NCBI GenBank assembly: GCA_013214575.1
Contig: JABSSD010000200.1
Span: forward strand, 1-34,058
Direction of reading: 5' to 3'
Source: Paracoccaceae bacterium
GTDB lineage: Bacteria; Pseudomonadota; Alphaproteobacteria; Rhodobacterales; Rhodobacteraceae
DNA: 34,058 nucleotides
A program made the translations under genes and the position numbers. Position 1 is the stretch's first letter. Each line of letters opens with the position of its first letter. Positions 25,155 through 34,058 of the stretch are shown here, piece by piece. The notes under the pieces were generated by a model. It was not told the DNA's origin. It saw only the letters and a list, made by a program, of their open reading frames with translations, and did not search any database.

Positions 25155-25169
25155 TTAACATCCGGTTTA
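25155..25169. promoter_or_regulatory. CtrA-like site upstream of ddl
   Basis: TTAA-CATCCGG-TTTA matches TTAA-N7-TTAA at seven of eight bases, 179 bases before the ddl start in the murB-ddl gap. Chance occurrence in an AT-rich gap is quite possible. The rest of the gap (24977-25265) shows nothing else recognisable. Confidence 0.28.
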
Positions 25170-25265
25170 CCATGTTTACTTTCATCCGCATTATTCTGGT
25201 CACGCCAGCTAGATGCAAACAGGCCCTACAACACCTAAGTGATTGAAAGAACTAAGGATTTCAGG

Positions 25266-26189
25266 TTAGTCTGGCTGCGGCTCACCGATCCGCATAATTT
25301 CCCACTCTAGCGTTATCCCGCTTGAGGCGTAAACCTTTTTTCGCACCTCTTCGCCCAAACCTTCAAGATCTGCGGCAGTTGCGCCACCCCTGTTGATCAA
25401 AAAGTTGGAATGTTTCTCGCTCATCTGGGCCCCACCGCGCATGGCGCCGCGCAACCCGGCATCATCAATCACCTTCCAGGCCTTCAGGTCATGAACATCG
25501 TCCGCCTTGCCGGTGGAGGAGAATCCCGCCGGATTGCGAAACGTCGACCCGGCGCTGCGATCTTTGGTGGGCTGTGTCCTGTCGCGGGTTTCCAGCTGCG
25601 CTACCATCCGGGCGTGCAGATCAGCCGGTACGCCGACCCCAGCCCGCAGTCTGGCCGAGACCAGAACCGCGCCGTCGGGCAGCGCGCTTTGGCGGTATTG
25701 GAACGCCAGGTCCGTGGCAGTGATCTCGCGGATCTCACCGGTGCGGGTCACGATCAGGGCCGAGACAAAGACATCCGCCACATAACTGCCGTAGCAGCCT
25801 GCATTCATCCGGACCGCACCGCCGATGGTGCCCGGAATGGTGCGCAGAAAGGTCAGGTCCAGACCACCGTCGGCTGCCTTGCGGGCCACATGGGCATCCA
25901 GAGCCGCAGCGCCAGCGGTGATGCAATCGCCGTCGATCTCGATTGCATTGAAGCCGCGCCCCAGACGGATCACCACCGCCCGCAGCCCGCCATCGCGCAC
26001 GATCAGGTTAGAGCCGACGCCGATGGGAAACACCGTGACATCCGGGTCCAGCTGGGACAGGAACAGCGCCAGATCGTCGGTATCGGCCGGTTGGAACAGG
26101 TAGTCCGCCGGACCACCCACCCGCAGCCAGGTCAGCTCTGACAGGTGCCGATTGGCGGTCAATCGGCCTCGGATACCGTCCATGTTCAT
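25266..26189 (-). CDS. murB: UDP-N-acetylenolpyruvoylglucosamine reductase MurB
   Basis: A 307-residue FAD enzyme that reduces UDP-GlcNAc-enolpyruvate to UDP-MurNAc. FAD-binding blocks are [14 protein letters not shown] (55-68) and [15 protein letters not shown] (120-134). The catalytic serine lies in [12 protein letters not shown] (S215 or neighbouring S212), and [10 protein letters not shown] follows with a catalytic acid region. The ATG at 26189 is preferred; an upstream in-frame ATG at 26249 adds 20 residues absent from the family. It follows the small membrane-protein genes of the mur run by 92 bases. Confidence 0.95.
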   Translation of the reverse strand: MNMDGIRGRLTANRHLSELTWLRVGGPADYLFQPADTDDLALFLSQLDPDVTVFPIGVGSNLIVRDGGLRAVVIRLGRGFNAIEIDGDCITAGAAALDAHVARKAADGGLDLTFLRTIPGTIGGAVRMNAGCYGSYVADVFVSALIVTRTGEIREITATDLAFQYRQSALPDGAVLVSARLRAGVGVPADLHARMVAQLETRDRTQPTKDRSAGSTFRNPAGFSSTGKADDVHDLKAWKVIDDAGLRGAMRGGAQMSEKHSNFLINRGGATAADLEGLGEEVRKKVYASSGITLEWEIMRIGEPQPD

Positions 26190-26281
26190 AATGCCTGCCC
26201 CTTGCCGCGAATCTCTGTGCTTTTTGCCCGAAATGCAGGGCGGAAACAACGCTCGGATCTGACTGCGGGCCTATGAATAGG

Positions 26282-26563
26282 TCACGTCGATCCGCGCGCG
26301 GTTCTCCACCGCAGGTGCAGGTAGCCTGTTATCGCCCCCAGAACCAGCCCCGCGGCAAAAGGCACGACCGCAATCCCTGCAAAGATCGCCAGCACCAAAC
26401 GATCCAGGCCGTCGGCAACACCAACATACCAGCGGATGACGGCGTAGAGCCCGCCGGCCACGGCCAGAAAAATCAGGATCAGCAAAAACCGGCGCCGCAG
26501 CGCCAACAGATGTGCAATGGCAAGTGAACTGAGGCCAACCAATGATAAGATCAGTGCTTCCAT
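26282..26563 (-). CDS. Small membrane protein, unknown
   Basis: A 93-residue hydrophobic protein with about three transmembrane helices (roughly 2-18, 26-46 and 57-80) and a basic C-terminus. No family was recognised. It sits 10 bases after the second DUF2484 gene and before murB on the same strand, so it is very likely cotranscribed. Its position suggests an envelope role, but nothing in the sequence shows it. Confidence 0.7.
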   Translation of the reverse strand: MEALILSLVGLSSLAIAHLLALRRRFLLILIFLAVAGGLYAVIRWYVGVADGLDRLVLAIFAGIAVVPFAAGLVLGAITGYLHLRWRTARGST

Positions 26564-26573
26564 GTGAACCGTT

Positions 26574-26825
26574 TTACCCTTTACGTAAAAGACCGAGCAG
26601 CCAGCGGCTCAGATAGATCACCGGCCAGCGCAGCACCGACATTGCCGCCAGCAGCACCGCCAGCCCCCACCAGGGGCCGTTCTCGTAGGTGACATAGCCC
26701 AGCAGTGGAATACCCAGACCGATCAGGATATAGGCGCGCCGCCAATGATTGTCGCGGCTGGGGATAATTGCCAGAACATTGGCAGCCAGCGCCCACAGCG
26801 CGGCCAAAGTCAACGACAGTGTCAT
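26574..26825 (-). CDS. DUF2484 family protein (second copy)
   Basis: An 83-residue membrane protein with three likely helices, matching the DUF2484 pattern: LAALWALAANVLAIIPSRD at the start, then HWRRAYILIGLGIPLLGY and ENGPWWGLAVLLAAMSVLRWP. DUF2484 proteins are, as I recall, essentially limited to Rhodobacterales and lie in the mur cluster. The start is ATG 26825, which shares its A with the preceding gene's stop (TGATG), showing translational coupling. Function unknown. Confidence 0.8.
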   Translation of the reverse strand: MTLSLTLAALWALAANVLAIIPSRDNHWRRAYILIGLGIPLLGYVTYENGPWWGLAVLLAAMSVLRWPVIYLSRWLLGLLRKG

Positions 26826-27061
26826 CACTCAACACCTCTCCACTTGCGCCAGTAGTGCAACAGCGGCCGGCGAAACATTGAGACCACAGCTGCTACCCCG
26901 ATCAGGGCCGAGATCGCTCCGTGCTGCATCCCCATCATCGCAATGATCACCGGAGCGGCGACCAGCAGTACAACACCCGGCACAAACTGCCACCGCATCG
27001 GCAAGAAAGCCACCGTGGTGGCCGCCAAAGCCCAGAGTGCCGCCAGCACAACACTGCTCAT
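26825..27061 (-). CDS. DUF2484 family protein (first copy)
   Basis: A 78-residue membrane protein sharing the start pattern VLAALWALAATTVAFLPMRWQ and the end pattern VSMFRRPLLHYWRKWRG with its downstream neighbour, so the two look like diverged tandem duplicates. Three hydrophobic segments are visible. It starts 35 bases after murC. Role unknown; position suggests peptidoglycan or division support. Confidence 0.8.
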   Translation of the reverse strand: MSSVVLAALWALAATTVAFLPMRWQFVPGVVLLVAAPVIIAMMGMQHGAISALIGVAAVVSMFRRPLLHYWRKWRGVE

Positions 27062-27096
27062 GGCCGCGCTCCGGATCGGGCTGCCAGCCTCATTCC

Positions 27097-28494
27097 TTAA
27101 GATCCCAGCCGGTCAGGCAGGCCGTTGGCCCAAGCGCTGATGGTACCGGCGCCCAGACAGACCACCATATCGCCCGGCTGAGCTTGCTCGCGCACCAGCC
27201 GTTCCAGATCATCCTCGTCGATCAGCACCCGCGCGTGGCGGTGGCCGTGGCGGATCAGCCCTGCAACCAGATCGTCGCGCCCGGCGCCGTCAATCGGCTC
27301 TTCGCCGGCCGCAAAGACATCCGAGATGGCCACCACGTCGGCCTCGTTGAAACAACCGCAGAAATCCTCGAACAGGCTGGCCAACCGCGAGTAGCGATGC
27401 GGCTGATGCACCGCGATCACCCGACCTTCGCAAGCCTGACGCGCGGCTTTCAGCACCGCAGCAATTTCCACCGGGTGATGGCCATAGTCATCAATGATGG
27501 TGACGCCATTGACCTCACCGACCTTGGTAAAGCGCCGGTTGACGCCGCCAAAATTGGCCAGCGCGTCGCGGATGTCATCCCTGTCCATGCCCAGATGCCG
27601 CGCCACCGCAACCGCCGCCAGCGCGTTTGAGACATTGTGGTCGCCGGGCATCGGCAGCGTGCAGCCCTCAATGGCCAGATCCTCCGCCTGCAAGTGGATG
27701 TCGAAATGAGCGACACCGCCCTTGTAGCTCGGGACGCTGGCCCGCACATCCGCCTGCGCGTTAAAGCCATAGGTGATCACTCGGCGGTCAGTGATGCGGC
27801 CGACCAGCGCCTGCACCTCGGGGTGGTCGGTGTTGCAGACGGCAACGCCATAGAACGGGATATTGCTGACAAACTCGTAGAACCCGTCGCGCAGGGTGTC
27901 GAAATCGCCCCAGTGTTCCATATGTTCGGGGTCGATATTGGTCACCACGGCAATGGTCGCGGGCAAGCGGTTAAAGGTGCCGTCGCTCTCATCCGCTTCC
28001 ACCACCATCCATTCACCACCGCCAACCCGCGCGTTGCTGCCATAGGCGTGGATGATGCCACCATTGACCACTGTTGGGTCAAATTTGCCGGCCACCATCA
28101 GCTCGGCCATCATGGTTGTTGTGGTGGTCTTGCCATGGGTGCCACCAATGGCAATGTTGGATTTCAACCGCATCAGCTCGGCCAGCATTTCAGCACGGCG
28201 CACCACCGGCAGGCCACGGCGGCGGGCCTCGTCCAGTTCCGGGTTGCCCGGCTTGATCGCCGAGGAGATCACCACCACAGCGGCATCCGTCAGGTTTTCG
28301 TGCCGCTGCCCGACAAAGACCCGCGCCCCCAGCTTGGCCAGACGATCGGTCAGCTTGGACGCCTTAAGGTCCGAGCCCTGCACCACATAGCCCTGATTCA
28401 GCAATACTTCGGCGATGCCTGACATGCCAATGCCGCCAATGCCGACAAAATGGATCGGGCCAACATCACCGGGCAGCTTGGTTGTAGGGGTCAT
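27097..28494 (-). CDS. murC: UDP-N-acetylmuramate--L-alanine ligase MurC
   Basis: A 465-residue ATP-dependent ligase adding L-Ala to UDP-MurNAc. The N-terminal Rossmann domain has [13 protein letters not shown] (14-26). The ATP loop GTHGKTTTT is at 118-126, the central domain carries [11 protein letters not shown] and [12 protein letters not shown], and the C-terminal domain has [12 protein letters not shown] and HQPHRYSR. Start ATG 28494, with AGAAGGA six or seven bases upstream, lies two bases after the murG stop. An in-frame TTG at 28500 is rejected. Confidence 0.97.
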   Translation of the reverse strand: MTPTTKLPGDVGPIHFVGIGGIGMSGIAEVLLNQGYVVQGSDLKASKLTDRLAKLGARVFVGQRHENLTDAAVVVISSAIKPGNPELDEARRRGLPVVRRAEMLAELMRLKSNIAIGGTHGKTTTTTMMAELMVAGKFDPTVVNGGIIHAYGSNARVGGGEWMVVEADESDGTFNRLPATIAVVTNIDPEHMEHWGDFDTLRDGFYEFVSNIPFYGVAVCNTDHPEVQALVGRITDRRVITYGFNAQADVRASVPSYKGGVAHFDIHLQAEDLAIEGCTLPMPGDHNVSNALAAVAVARHLGMDRDDIRDALANFGGVNRRFTKVGEVNGVTIIDDYGHHPVEIAAVLKAARQACEGRVIAVHQPHRYSRLASLFEDFCGCFNEADVVAISDVFAAGEEPIDGAGRDDLVAGLIRHGHRHARVLIDEDDLERLVREQAQPGDMVVCLGAGTISAWANGLPDRLGS

Positions 28495-28496
28495 GA

Positions 28497-29588
28497 TCAA
28501 TCCTTCTGGGCCAGTTGCTCGACCAAAGCCACCAACCGTTCGGTGGCATCGGGAACTCCGGCGCTTAAGGCTGCGACCGACATTTTCCGGGCCGCAGCGG
28601 GGTTGCTTAGAATGGTGGTGATTTGCGCCGATAGCGACGCCACATCCAGCGCGCGCTCCGGGATCAGGATGGCGCCGCCTGCCTCGACCAGCCCGCGCGC
28701 ATTGGCGCTTTGGTGGTCGCCTGCGGCCGCGGCAAATGGGATCAGAATCGAGGGTCGGCCAATCACCGAGATATCCGCAACCGAGGAGGCGCCCGAGCGG
28801 GAAATCACCAGCTGGGCTTCGCTCATCCGGCTCGGCACATCCTGGAAAAACGGCTGCACATCGGCACTGATGCCATGCGCGGCATAAAACGCCGTCACCC
28901 GTTCGCCGTCTTCGGCCCGCGCCTGATGCGACACCCGCAGGTGCTGGCGGATCTGTTGCGGCAAGGCGGCGATGGCGCCCGGCACCACATCGCTGAGGAT
29001 ACGGGCGCCCTGACTGCCGCCCATCACCAGCACCGACATCGGGTAATCTCCGGGTGGGATATAAGACGCCCCGGCCCGCTCCAGCACGGCGCGGCGCACC
29101 GGGTTGCCCACATATTCGGACAGCACCCCATCGGGCAGATCTGTCGGCCAGACACCACAGGCAACACCGGCCACCCGTTTGGCAAACAGCTGGTTTACCC
29201 GGCCCAGCACGCCGTTTTGTTCATGGATGATCCGCGGCAGCCCCAGCAGCCACGCCGCCCCCAGCGCCGGGATTGACGGGTAGCCGCCAAACCCCACCAC
29301 CGCATCGGGCCGCTGGCGCCGCATCTGCAGCACCATGCTCAGCATGCCGCCGACAATCTTGGGGCCGACCAAAGCCTTGGCCAGCAGCCCGCCACGGGCA
29401 AAGGTGGCCGAGGTGACCTCGGTTATTTCGGTGGTATGTGGAAAGCCGCCAGTATAGCGCGCACCGCGCGCGTCGGTCGACAGCTTCACCCGCCAACCGC
29501 GTTTCAGCATCGCCTCAGCCAGCGCCTGTGCCGGGAACATATGCCCGCCGGTACCGCCAGCCGCCATCAATAACAGTTTCTGAGCCAT
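28497..29588 (-). CDS. murG: Undecaprenyldiphospho-muramoylpentapeptide beta-N-acetylglucosaminyltransferase MurG
   Basis: A 363-residue peripheral GT-B glycosyltransferase that converts lipid I to lipid II on the inner membrane face. The first glycine loop [12 protein letters not shown] is at 9-20. [15 protein letters not shown] and [13 protein letters not shown] match donor-site blocks, [17 protein letters not shown] is the second glycine loop, and [13 protein letters not shown] with [13 protein letters not shown] forms the UDP-GlcNAc pocket. Length is normal. It lies 21 bases after ftsW and two before murC. Confidence 0.97.
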   Translation of the reverse strand: MAQKLLLMAAGGTGGHMFPAQALAEAMLKRGWRVKLSTDARGARYTGGFPHTTEITEVTSATFARGGLLAKALVGPKIVGGMLSMVLQMRRQRPDAVVGFGGYPSIPALGAAWLLGLPRIIHEQNGVLGRVNQLFAKRVAGVACGVWPTDLPDGVLSEYVGNPVRRAVLERAGASYIPPGDYPMSVLVMGGSQGARILSDVVPGAIAALPQQIRQHLRVSHQARAEDGERVTAFYAAHGISADVQPFFQDVPSRMSEAQLVISRSGASSVADISVIGRPSILIPFAAAAGDHQSANARGLVEAGGAILIPERALDVASLSAQITTILSNPAAARKMSVAALSAGVPDATERLVALVEQLAQKD

Positions 29589-29609
29589 CTGTCCCTGTAT
29601 TCCTTACTG

Positions 29610-30779
29610 TCAGCCGCGCTCATGTCCGCGCAGCAGGTCTGCAATGCCCCCCTGGGGCCGCGAGCGGGTAAAGGCCAGCAGCATGCCAACCGCAATGCCA
29701 CCGGCGATCAGCGACGAACCGCCATAGCTGACAAAGGGCAGCGTCATGCCTTTGGCCGGCAGCAGCCGCACCGCCACCCCCATGTTGATCATCGCCTGAA
29801 CGCCAAACATACAAACCAGTCCGGTGCCCGCCAATCGGATAAAGGTATCACGCTCGCGCATCAGCCTGAACAGCGAGCGCACCACGATTGTGGCGTAGAG
29901 GCTGATCAGGATCAGCACCAGCACCAGCCCGTATTCTTCGGCGGCAACCGCGATGATGAAATCGGTATGGGCATCCGGCAGCGACCATTTCACCTGGCCT
30001 TCGCCGACGCCGACACCAAACAAGCCACCCTCACGGATCGCATCCGCCGCATAGCCCAACTGCGTCGTCGGATCGACATCAGGGTTGAGAAAGCCATCAA
30101 TACGGCGGGCAAAATGCTCGGAATTGGAATAGGCAAACATGCCGCCCAGCACCACCACTGCCGCCATTGCCACCAGCAGCAGCATCGGCGCGCCAGCCAC
30201 AAAATACATCACCCCCCAGCCAAACAGCACCAGGCAGGCCTGACCAAAGTCGGGCTGCAGCGCCAGCATCAGCACCACGGTCACGCAGAGGCCAAAGGAC
30301 CACAGCTTGCCCGGAGGGCCGTTGATATGTTGGCTGGCCGCAATCATCCAGGCCGCCACAACCACAAAACCGGGCTTCAGAAATTCGGAAGGCTGCAGCG
30401 AGGCAAAGCCAAGGCTGTACCAGCGCACAGCGCCTTTGCCAAAATCGGTGCCAAACACCGGCAGCATCGCCAGCGCCACAAAGGCACAGGCAAACCCGAT
30501 CACCGCCAGTCGGCGCACCAGTATCGGCGTCATCATCGATGTCATCACCATTGCCACCAGCGCGGTGCAGCCAAACACCGCCTGTCGTTGCACATAGTGG
30601 AAATTGTCGAACCCATTGCGCGCCGCCAGCGGCACCGAGGCCGCAAGGCCCAGCAACAGCCCGATGATGAACAGAGCCAGGATACAGGACAGAGTCCACC
30701 TGTCCACTGTCCGCCACCATTTAGGGAGGACTGGTTCACCAACCTGCATGGGAACCGCGCCATAGACCATTTCAGTCAT
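29610..30779 (-). CDS. ftsW: Septal peptidoglycan polymerase FtsW
   Basis: A 389-residue SEDS-family membrane glycosyltransferase that polymerises lipid II at the septum. About ten transmembrane segments are visible, beginning DRWTLSCILALFIIGLLLG. SEDS landmarks include the aspartate-bearing stretch LQPDFGQACLVL and the late VRLLPAKGMTLPFVSYGGSS, plus QPSEFLKPGFV. The ATG at 30779 (MTEMVYGAV) is chosen over one 132 bases upstream, which would add a non-family extension. It heads the ftsW-murG-murC run; the 131-bp divergent gap must hold its promoter, but none was convincing. Confidence 0.95.
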   Translation of the reverse strand: MTEMVYGAVPMQVGEPVLPKWWRTVDRWTLSCILALFIIGLLLGLAASVPLAARNGFDNFHYVQRQAVFGCTALVAMVMTSMMTPILVRRLAVIGFACAFVALAMLPVFGTDFGKGAVRWYSLGFASLQPSEFLKPGFVVVAAWMIAASQHINGPPGKLWSFGLCVTVVLMLALQPDFGQACLVLFGWGVMYFVAGAPMLLLVAMAAVVVLGGMFAYSNSEHFARRIDGFLNPDVDPTTQLGYAADAIREGGLFGVGVGEGQVKWSLPDAHTDFIIAVAAEEYGLVLVLILISLYATIVVRSLFRLMRERDTFIRLAGTGLVCMFGVQAMINMGVAVRLLPAKGMTLPFVSYGGSSLIAGGIAVGMLLAFTRSRPQGGIADLLRGHERG

Positions 30780-30910
30780 GGGAATACCGCCAATCTCTGC
30801 CTCATTTTCGCCCCGTTTTCGGGATCTATAGCCTTGCCATAGCCTGAAAGGCCGATTCAAGCCAGCCTCTTCCACTTGCCTTTGGCGGGAATCCGCGCCA
30901 TGGGCTGGCA

Positions 30911-32095
30911 ATGTTGTATCAAACCCTCATCCTTGGCGCCGGCGCGGCTGGCCTGATGTGCGCCCGTGTTGCAGGTCCCGGCACCCTGGTGATCGACCAC
31001 GCCCGCGCCCCCGGCGAAAAGATCCGCATCTCTGGCGGCGGCCGCTGCAACTTCACCAATATGTATGCCGAGGCCAAGAACTTCCTCTCGGCCAATCCGC
31101 ATTTCTGCAAATCAGCGCTGGCGCGCTATACCCAGTGGGATTTCATCGCGCTGATGGATCAGCACGGCATCAACTGGCATGAGAAAACACTGGGGCAATT
31201 GTTCTGTGATGGATCGGCCAAACAGGTGGTCGCCATGCTGGTCGGGGAGTTGCAGCGCGCCGGAGCCGAGCTCTGGCTGGAAACCTCGGTCACCTCGGTC
31301 ACCCGGATCGAACAGGGGTTTTCCGTCACCCTGTTGCGCGATGGCAAGGCCCAGGTCCTGAGCTGCCAGAATCTGGTGCTGGCCACCGGCGGCAAATCCA
31401 TCCCCAAGATGGGCGCAACTGGCCTCGCCTATGACATTGCGCAGCAATTCGACCTGCCGCTGACCGAGACCCGCCCCGGGCTGGTGCCCTTCACCTTTTC
31501 CGAAGACCGTTTCAAGCCGCTGGCCGGCATCGCCCTGCCCGCCCGCCTGTCCAATGCCCGCACCTCATTTGACGAGGCGCTGCTGTTCACCCATCGCGGC
31601 CTTTCCGGCCCCTCGGTGCTGCAGCTATCCTCCTACTGGCGCGACGGCGAAGAAATCATCGTCAACCTGATCCCCGAACTGCCGCTGTATGAGCTGCTGC
31701 GCGACCAGCGCCAGGCCGAAGGCCGCCGTGATCTGACAACGGAGCTGTCGCGGCTGCTGCCATCTAGGCTGGCAGATTTCCTCTCCGCCGAGCTGCGCCT
31801 CAAGGGCCGCCTCGCCGACCAGTCCGATGCCGCCCTGCAGGACCTGTGCCAGCAACTGTCGAACTGGCAGCTCACCCCCTCCGGCACCGAGGGCTACCGC
31901 ACCGCCGAGGTCACATTGGGTGGGCTCGACACCGATGCACTGTCGTCAAAAACCATGGAATCGAAATCCATCCCTGGCCTCTATGCCATCGGCGAATGTG
32001 TTGACGTCACCGGCTGGCTGGGCGGTTTCAATTTCCAGTGGGCCTGGTCGTCAGGCCATGCGGCCGGCAGCGCCATCGCCGCCTCCCGCCGCTAG
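30911..32095 (+). CDS. NAD(P)/FAD-dependent oxidoreductase, HI0933 family
   Basis: A 394-residue flavoprotein of the HI0933/BaiN type. The N-terminal dinucleotide fold shows LILGAGAAGLMCA (7-19). ISGGGRCNFTN (about 41-51) is the family signature, LVLATGGKSIPKMGATG follows, and the C-terminus has YAIGECVDVTGWLGGFNFQWAW. Family members are FAD enzymes mostly without known substrates. Start ATG 30911 has a weak ribosome site. It is transcribed opposite to the mur genes and separates murD from ftsW, interrupting the usual minus-strand run. Confidence 0.92.
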   Translation: MLYQTLILGAGAAGLMCARVAGPGTLVIDHARAPGEKIRISGGGRCNFTNMYAEAKNFLSANPHFCKSALARYTQWDFIALMDQHGINWHEKTLGQLFCDGSAKQVVAMLVGELQRAGAELWLETSVTSVTRIEQGFSVTLLRDGKAQVLSCQNLVLATGGKSIPKMGATGLAYDIAQQFDLPLTETRPGLVPFTFSEDRFKPLAGIALPARLSNARTSFDEALLFTHRGLSGPSVLQLSSYWRDGEEIIVNLIPELPLYELLRDQRQAEGRRDLTTELSRLLPSRLADFLSAELRLKGRLADQSDAALQDLCQQLSNWQLTPSGTEGYRTAEVTLGGLDTDALSSKTMESKSIPGLYAIGECVDVTGWLGGFNFQWAWSSGHAAGSAIAASRR

Positions 32096-32167
32096 ACCTA
32101 CAGCCGACCTGCTTCGGAGCCGCCCTCGCCTGAACCTCAACGGCCGGGGCCTGACACCGGGATCACG

Positions 32168-32213
32168 CCAAATCGCCGAGGGCCCCCGCAACGCGGGGAT
32201 GCGGCTATTTGGC
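32168..32213. other. Long imperfect hairpin between convergent genes
   Basis: GCCAAAT (32168-32174) pairs with ATTTGGC (32207-32213); GCCG/CGGC and CCCCGC/GCGGGG (32184-32189 and 32193-32198) continue inward with small internal loops. It lies in the 228-bp gap between convergent ends of the flavoprotein and murD. No T-tract adjoins it, so a REP-like palindrome is as likely as a terminator. A short GGGGC/GCCCC stem followed by TTTTT around 32258-32301 may terminate the plus-strand gene. Confidence 0.45.
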
Positions 32214-32323
32214 TTGAGCCTGGCGGCGTACTCTGGCAGGCAGCGGATCATGCGAGGGTGCTCAGGGGCAGCATCTGCTTTGGTGAGCCCGAGCCCCTTT
32301 TTCCTTTTGACCCGATACATGCT

Positions 32324-33721
32324 CTACGCCAGACGTGCGGTCACCTCGGCAATGAAATCATCACCGCGTTGTTCAAAATTGTCATATTGATCAAAGCTCG
32401 CCGCGGCCGGGGCCAGCAGCACGGTCTCGCCCGCTTGCGCATCCGCCATCGCCCGCTCCACCGCAACCGCCATCGAGCTGCAAATCTCAGCCTCCACATC
32501 CAGTTGCAAGGCAAACTTCGCCGCCTCACGCCCAATCACATAGGCCTTTTGCACGGAACCAGTGTTGCCTTTCAGCGCCTCCAGCCCGCCGTCCTTTTCC
32601 AGGCCACCACAGATCCATCGCACCTTTTTGAAGGCACTCAGCGCCTTGGCCGCGCTGTCCACATTGGTGGCCTTGCTGTCATTGACATAGCGCACGCCGC
32701 CCTGATCGGCGATGGTCTGGCTGCGATGCGGCAGGCCTGGATAAGTCTCCAAAGCGCCCTCAATCATCCGGGGCGCCAGCCCCAGGGTGCGGGCCGCCGC
32801 ATAGGCGGCACAGGCGTTCTGGTGGTTATGCGCCCCCGGCAGGCCGCTCATGGCGCGCAGATCGATCGATCCGGCCTGACGGCCCTTGCGGTATTCCGAC
32901 AGGAACCCCTTGCGGGCAAAGACATTCCAGCCAACGCCTGCCAGTTTGCGACCCGAAGACACCCGGATCACCCGGTCATCGCCCGGACCCATGGACATCT
33001 GCCCGGCCAGAAACAGGCCCTCGTCCTCGTCCACAGCAATGATGGCGCGATCCGGGCCGCCCTCAGAAAACAGCCGTCGTTTGGCGGCAAAATAGCCGCC
33101 CAGCCCGGCGTGACGATCCAGATGATCAGGGCTGAGATTGGTGAAGATGGCCACATCCGGCGTTAACGAGCGCGCCAGTTCGGTCTGGTACGAGCTCAGC
33201 TCCAGCACCACCACATCGCCATCCTCTGGCGGATCAATATCCAGAACGCCGCGGCCAATATTGCCGGCCATCTGCACCCCCTTGCCGGCCTCGCTCAGGA
33301 TGTGGTGCAGCAGCGCCACGGTGGTCGATTTACCGTTCGATCCGGTCACCGCCACCACCCGTGGGGCGCGCTCAAAATTGTCCCACTCGGGCGTCGCGAG
33401 GGAGCGGAAGAACAGCCCGATGTCATTGTCCACCGGCACCCCTGCCTCCAGCGCGGCGCGCACCACCGGGTTCGGCGAGGGGTACAGATGTGGAATACCG
33501 GGCGAGACGATCAGCGAGGCGATGCCATCAAACGCCCCCTGCTTGTGCAGATCCCGGCAGGTAAAGCCCTCCGCCTCAGCCACAGCGCGCGCCGCCGGGT
33601 TGTCGTCCCAACAGACCGCAGTGGCCTCTCCAGCCCGCAAAGCGCGCGCCGTCGCAAGGCCGGACCGCCCCAACCCCAGAACCGCCACACTGGCCTCTGC
33701 AAATCCTAATACCGGGATCAT
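32324..33721 (-). CDS. murD: UDP-N-acetylmuramoylalanine--D-glutamate ligase MurD
   Basis: A 465-residue ATP-dependent ligase adding D-Glu to UDP-MurNAc-L-Ala. The N-terminal domain has [14 protein letters not shown] (12-25). The ATP loop TGSNGKSTT is at 126-134, the central domain carries ELSSYQTE and [11 protein letters not shown], and the C-terminal domain has YVNDSKATN and [22 protein letters not shown] in two blocks. Start ATG 33721 has AAGGG eight bases upstream. It is transcribed toward the convergent flavoprotein and so cannot share a transcript with ftsW. Confidence 0.97.
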   Translation of the reverse strand: MIPVLGFAEASVAVLGLGRSGLATARALRAGEATAVCWDDNPAARAVAEAEGFTCRDLHKQGAFDGIASLIVSPGIPHLYPSPNPVVRAALEAGVPVDNDIGLFFRSLATPEWDNFERAPRVVAVTGSNGKSTTVALLHHILSEAGKGVQMAGNIGRGVLDIDPPEDGDVVVLELSSYQTELARSLTPDVAIFTNLSPDHLDRHAGLGGYFAAKRRLFSEGGPDRAIIAVDEDEGLFLAGQMSMGPGDDRVIRVSSGRKLAGVGWNVFARKGFLSEYRKGRQAGSIDLRAMSGLPGAHNHQNACAAYAAARTLGLAPRMIEGALETYPGLPHRSQTIADQGGVRYVNDSKATNVDSAAKALSAFKKVRWICGGLEKDGGLEALKGNTGSVQKAYVIGREAAKFALQLDVEAEICSSMAVAVERAMADAQAGETVLLAPAAASFDQYDNFEQRGDDFIAEVTARLA

Positions 33722-33791
33722 TGTCGCGCCCTTTCCAAGCTCATCATTTTCGCCGCACCCTGCACCGCAGCGGCGGGAAATTGCAAGATGG

Positions 33792-34058
33792 CTAGTTGGG
33801 GTGCTTGGCGAGGAGGGTCTCGAGATTGCCTCGGGCTGTCACCGTATGCGGATGCTCTGCCCCCAACGCCGCCTCCAAAACCGCCAGCGCCTCACAACAA
33901 AGCGGTTCCGCCTCGCCGTACTGCCCCGTTTTCGACAGCAGTGTGCCGAGATTGTTCAAGTGGATGGCATAATCGGGATGATCCGTGCCCAGTGTCTTGC
34001 GGTCAATCTCCAACGCCTGGCGAAACAGCGGTTCAGCCTCGACGTACCGCCCCAACTC
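33792..34058 (-). CDS. Tetratricopeptide repeat protein, C-terminal part
   Basis: The last 88 residues of a TPR protein whose start lies beyond the right edge. Two 42-residue kinesin-light-chain-type repeats are visible ([16 protein letters not shown] ... [21 protein letters not shown]), followed by a degenerate half repeat. Such TPR arrays bind protein partners. It ends 70 bases before murD, where a peptidoglycan gene such as mraY might be expected, so the cluster may be interrupted here. N-terminal domains are unknown. Confidence 0.85.
   Translation of the reverse strand, partial: ELGRYVEAEPLFRQALEIDRKTLGTDHPDYAIHLNNLGTLLSKTGQYGEAEPLCCEALAVLEAALGAEHPHTVTARGNLETLLAKHPN

Overview
The window looks like a chromosomal segment of a Roseobacter-group member of the Rhodobacteraceae (Alphaproteobacteria). 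This is inferred from the high-GC coding style, the cobalt-chelatase pair CobS/CobT of the aerobic vitamin B12 route, tandem DUF2484 proteins inside the mur cluster, a long-linker FtsZ and RecN-BamD-LpxC next to FtsZ. No rRNA, tRNA or CRISPR array was seen, and the genus cannot be fixed from the sequence alone.

Left edge (1-1.54 kb): the decayed 3' part of an IS110-family transposase. It is broken by one point stop and by three short extra segments, each of which carries a small perfect or near-perfect hairpin. A hairpin-rich non-coding stretch follows. Next comes a compact regulatory leader: a 17-codon ORF with a good Shine-Dalgarno and four consecutive Val codons, then an intrinsic terminator, then a Bcr/CflA-type MFS efflux gene (1561-2763). 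This resembles a transcription attenuator in front of a drug-type transporter and is the most unusual arrangement in the window.

2.9-15.8 kb, ordinary mixed-function genes: a DEAD-box RNA helicase with a tandem-repeat basic tail; a GYD-domain protein with a DUF1326/DUF2182 pair on the minus strand; cobS-cobT, an M24 aminopeptidase P and a DUF427 protein on the plus strand; a 63-residue orphan divergent from a LysR regulator; and a ClC chloride channel.

15.9-34.06 kb, envelope and division: reading along the minus strand (right to left) the order is TPR protein (partial), murD, [an inverted HI0933-type flavoprotein], ftsW, murG, murC, two DUF2484 proteins, a small membrane protein, murB, ddl, ftsQ, ftsA, ftsZ, lpxC, bamD, recN. 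MurC/MurD/Ddl/MurB build the UDP-MurNAc-pentapeptide, MurG makes lipid II, FtsW polymerises glycan, FtsQ/A/Z form the divisome, LpxC commits lipid A synthesis and BamD assembles outer-membrane proteins. Many neighbours overlap or sit within a few bases, consistent with cotranscription. Larger gaps before ftsZ, ddl and lpxC hold candidate control sites: CtrA-like half-site pairs, and a promoter plus inverted repeat for lpxC.
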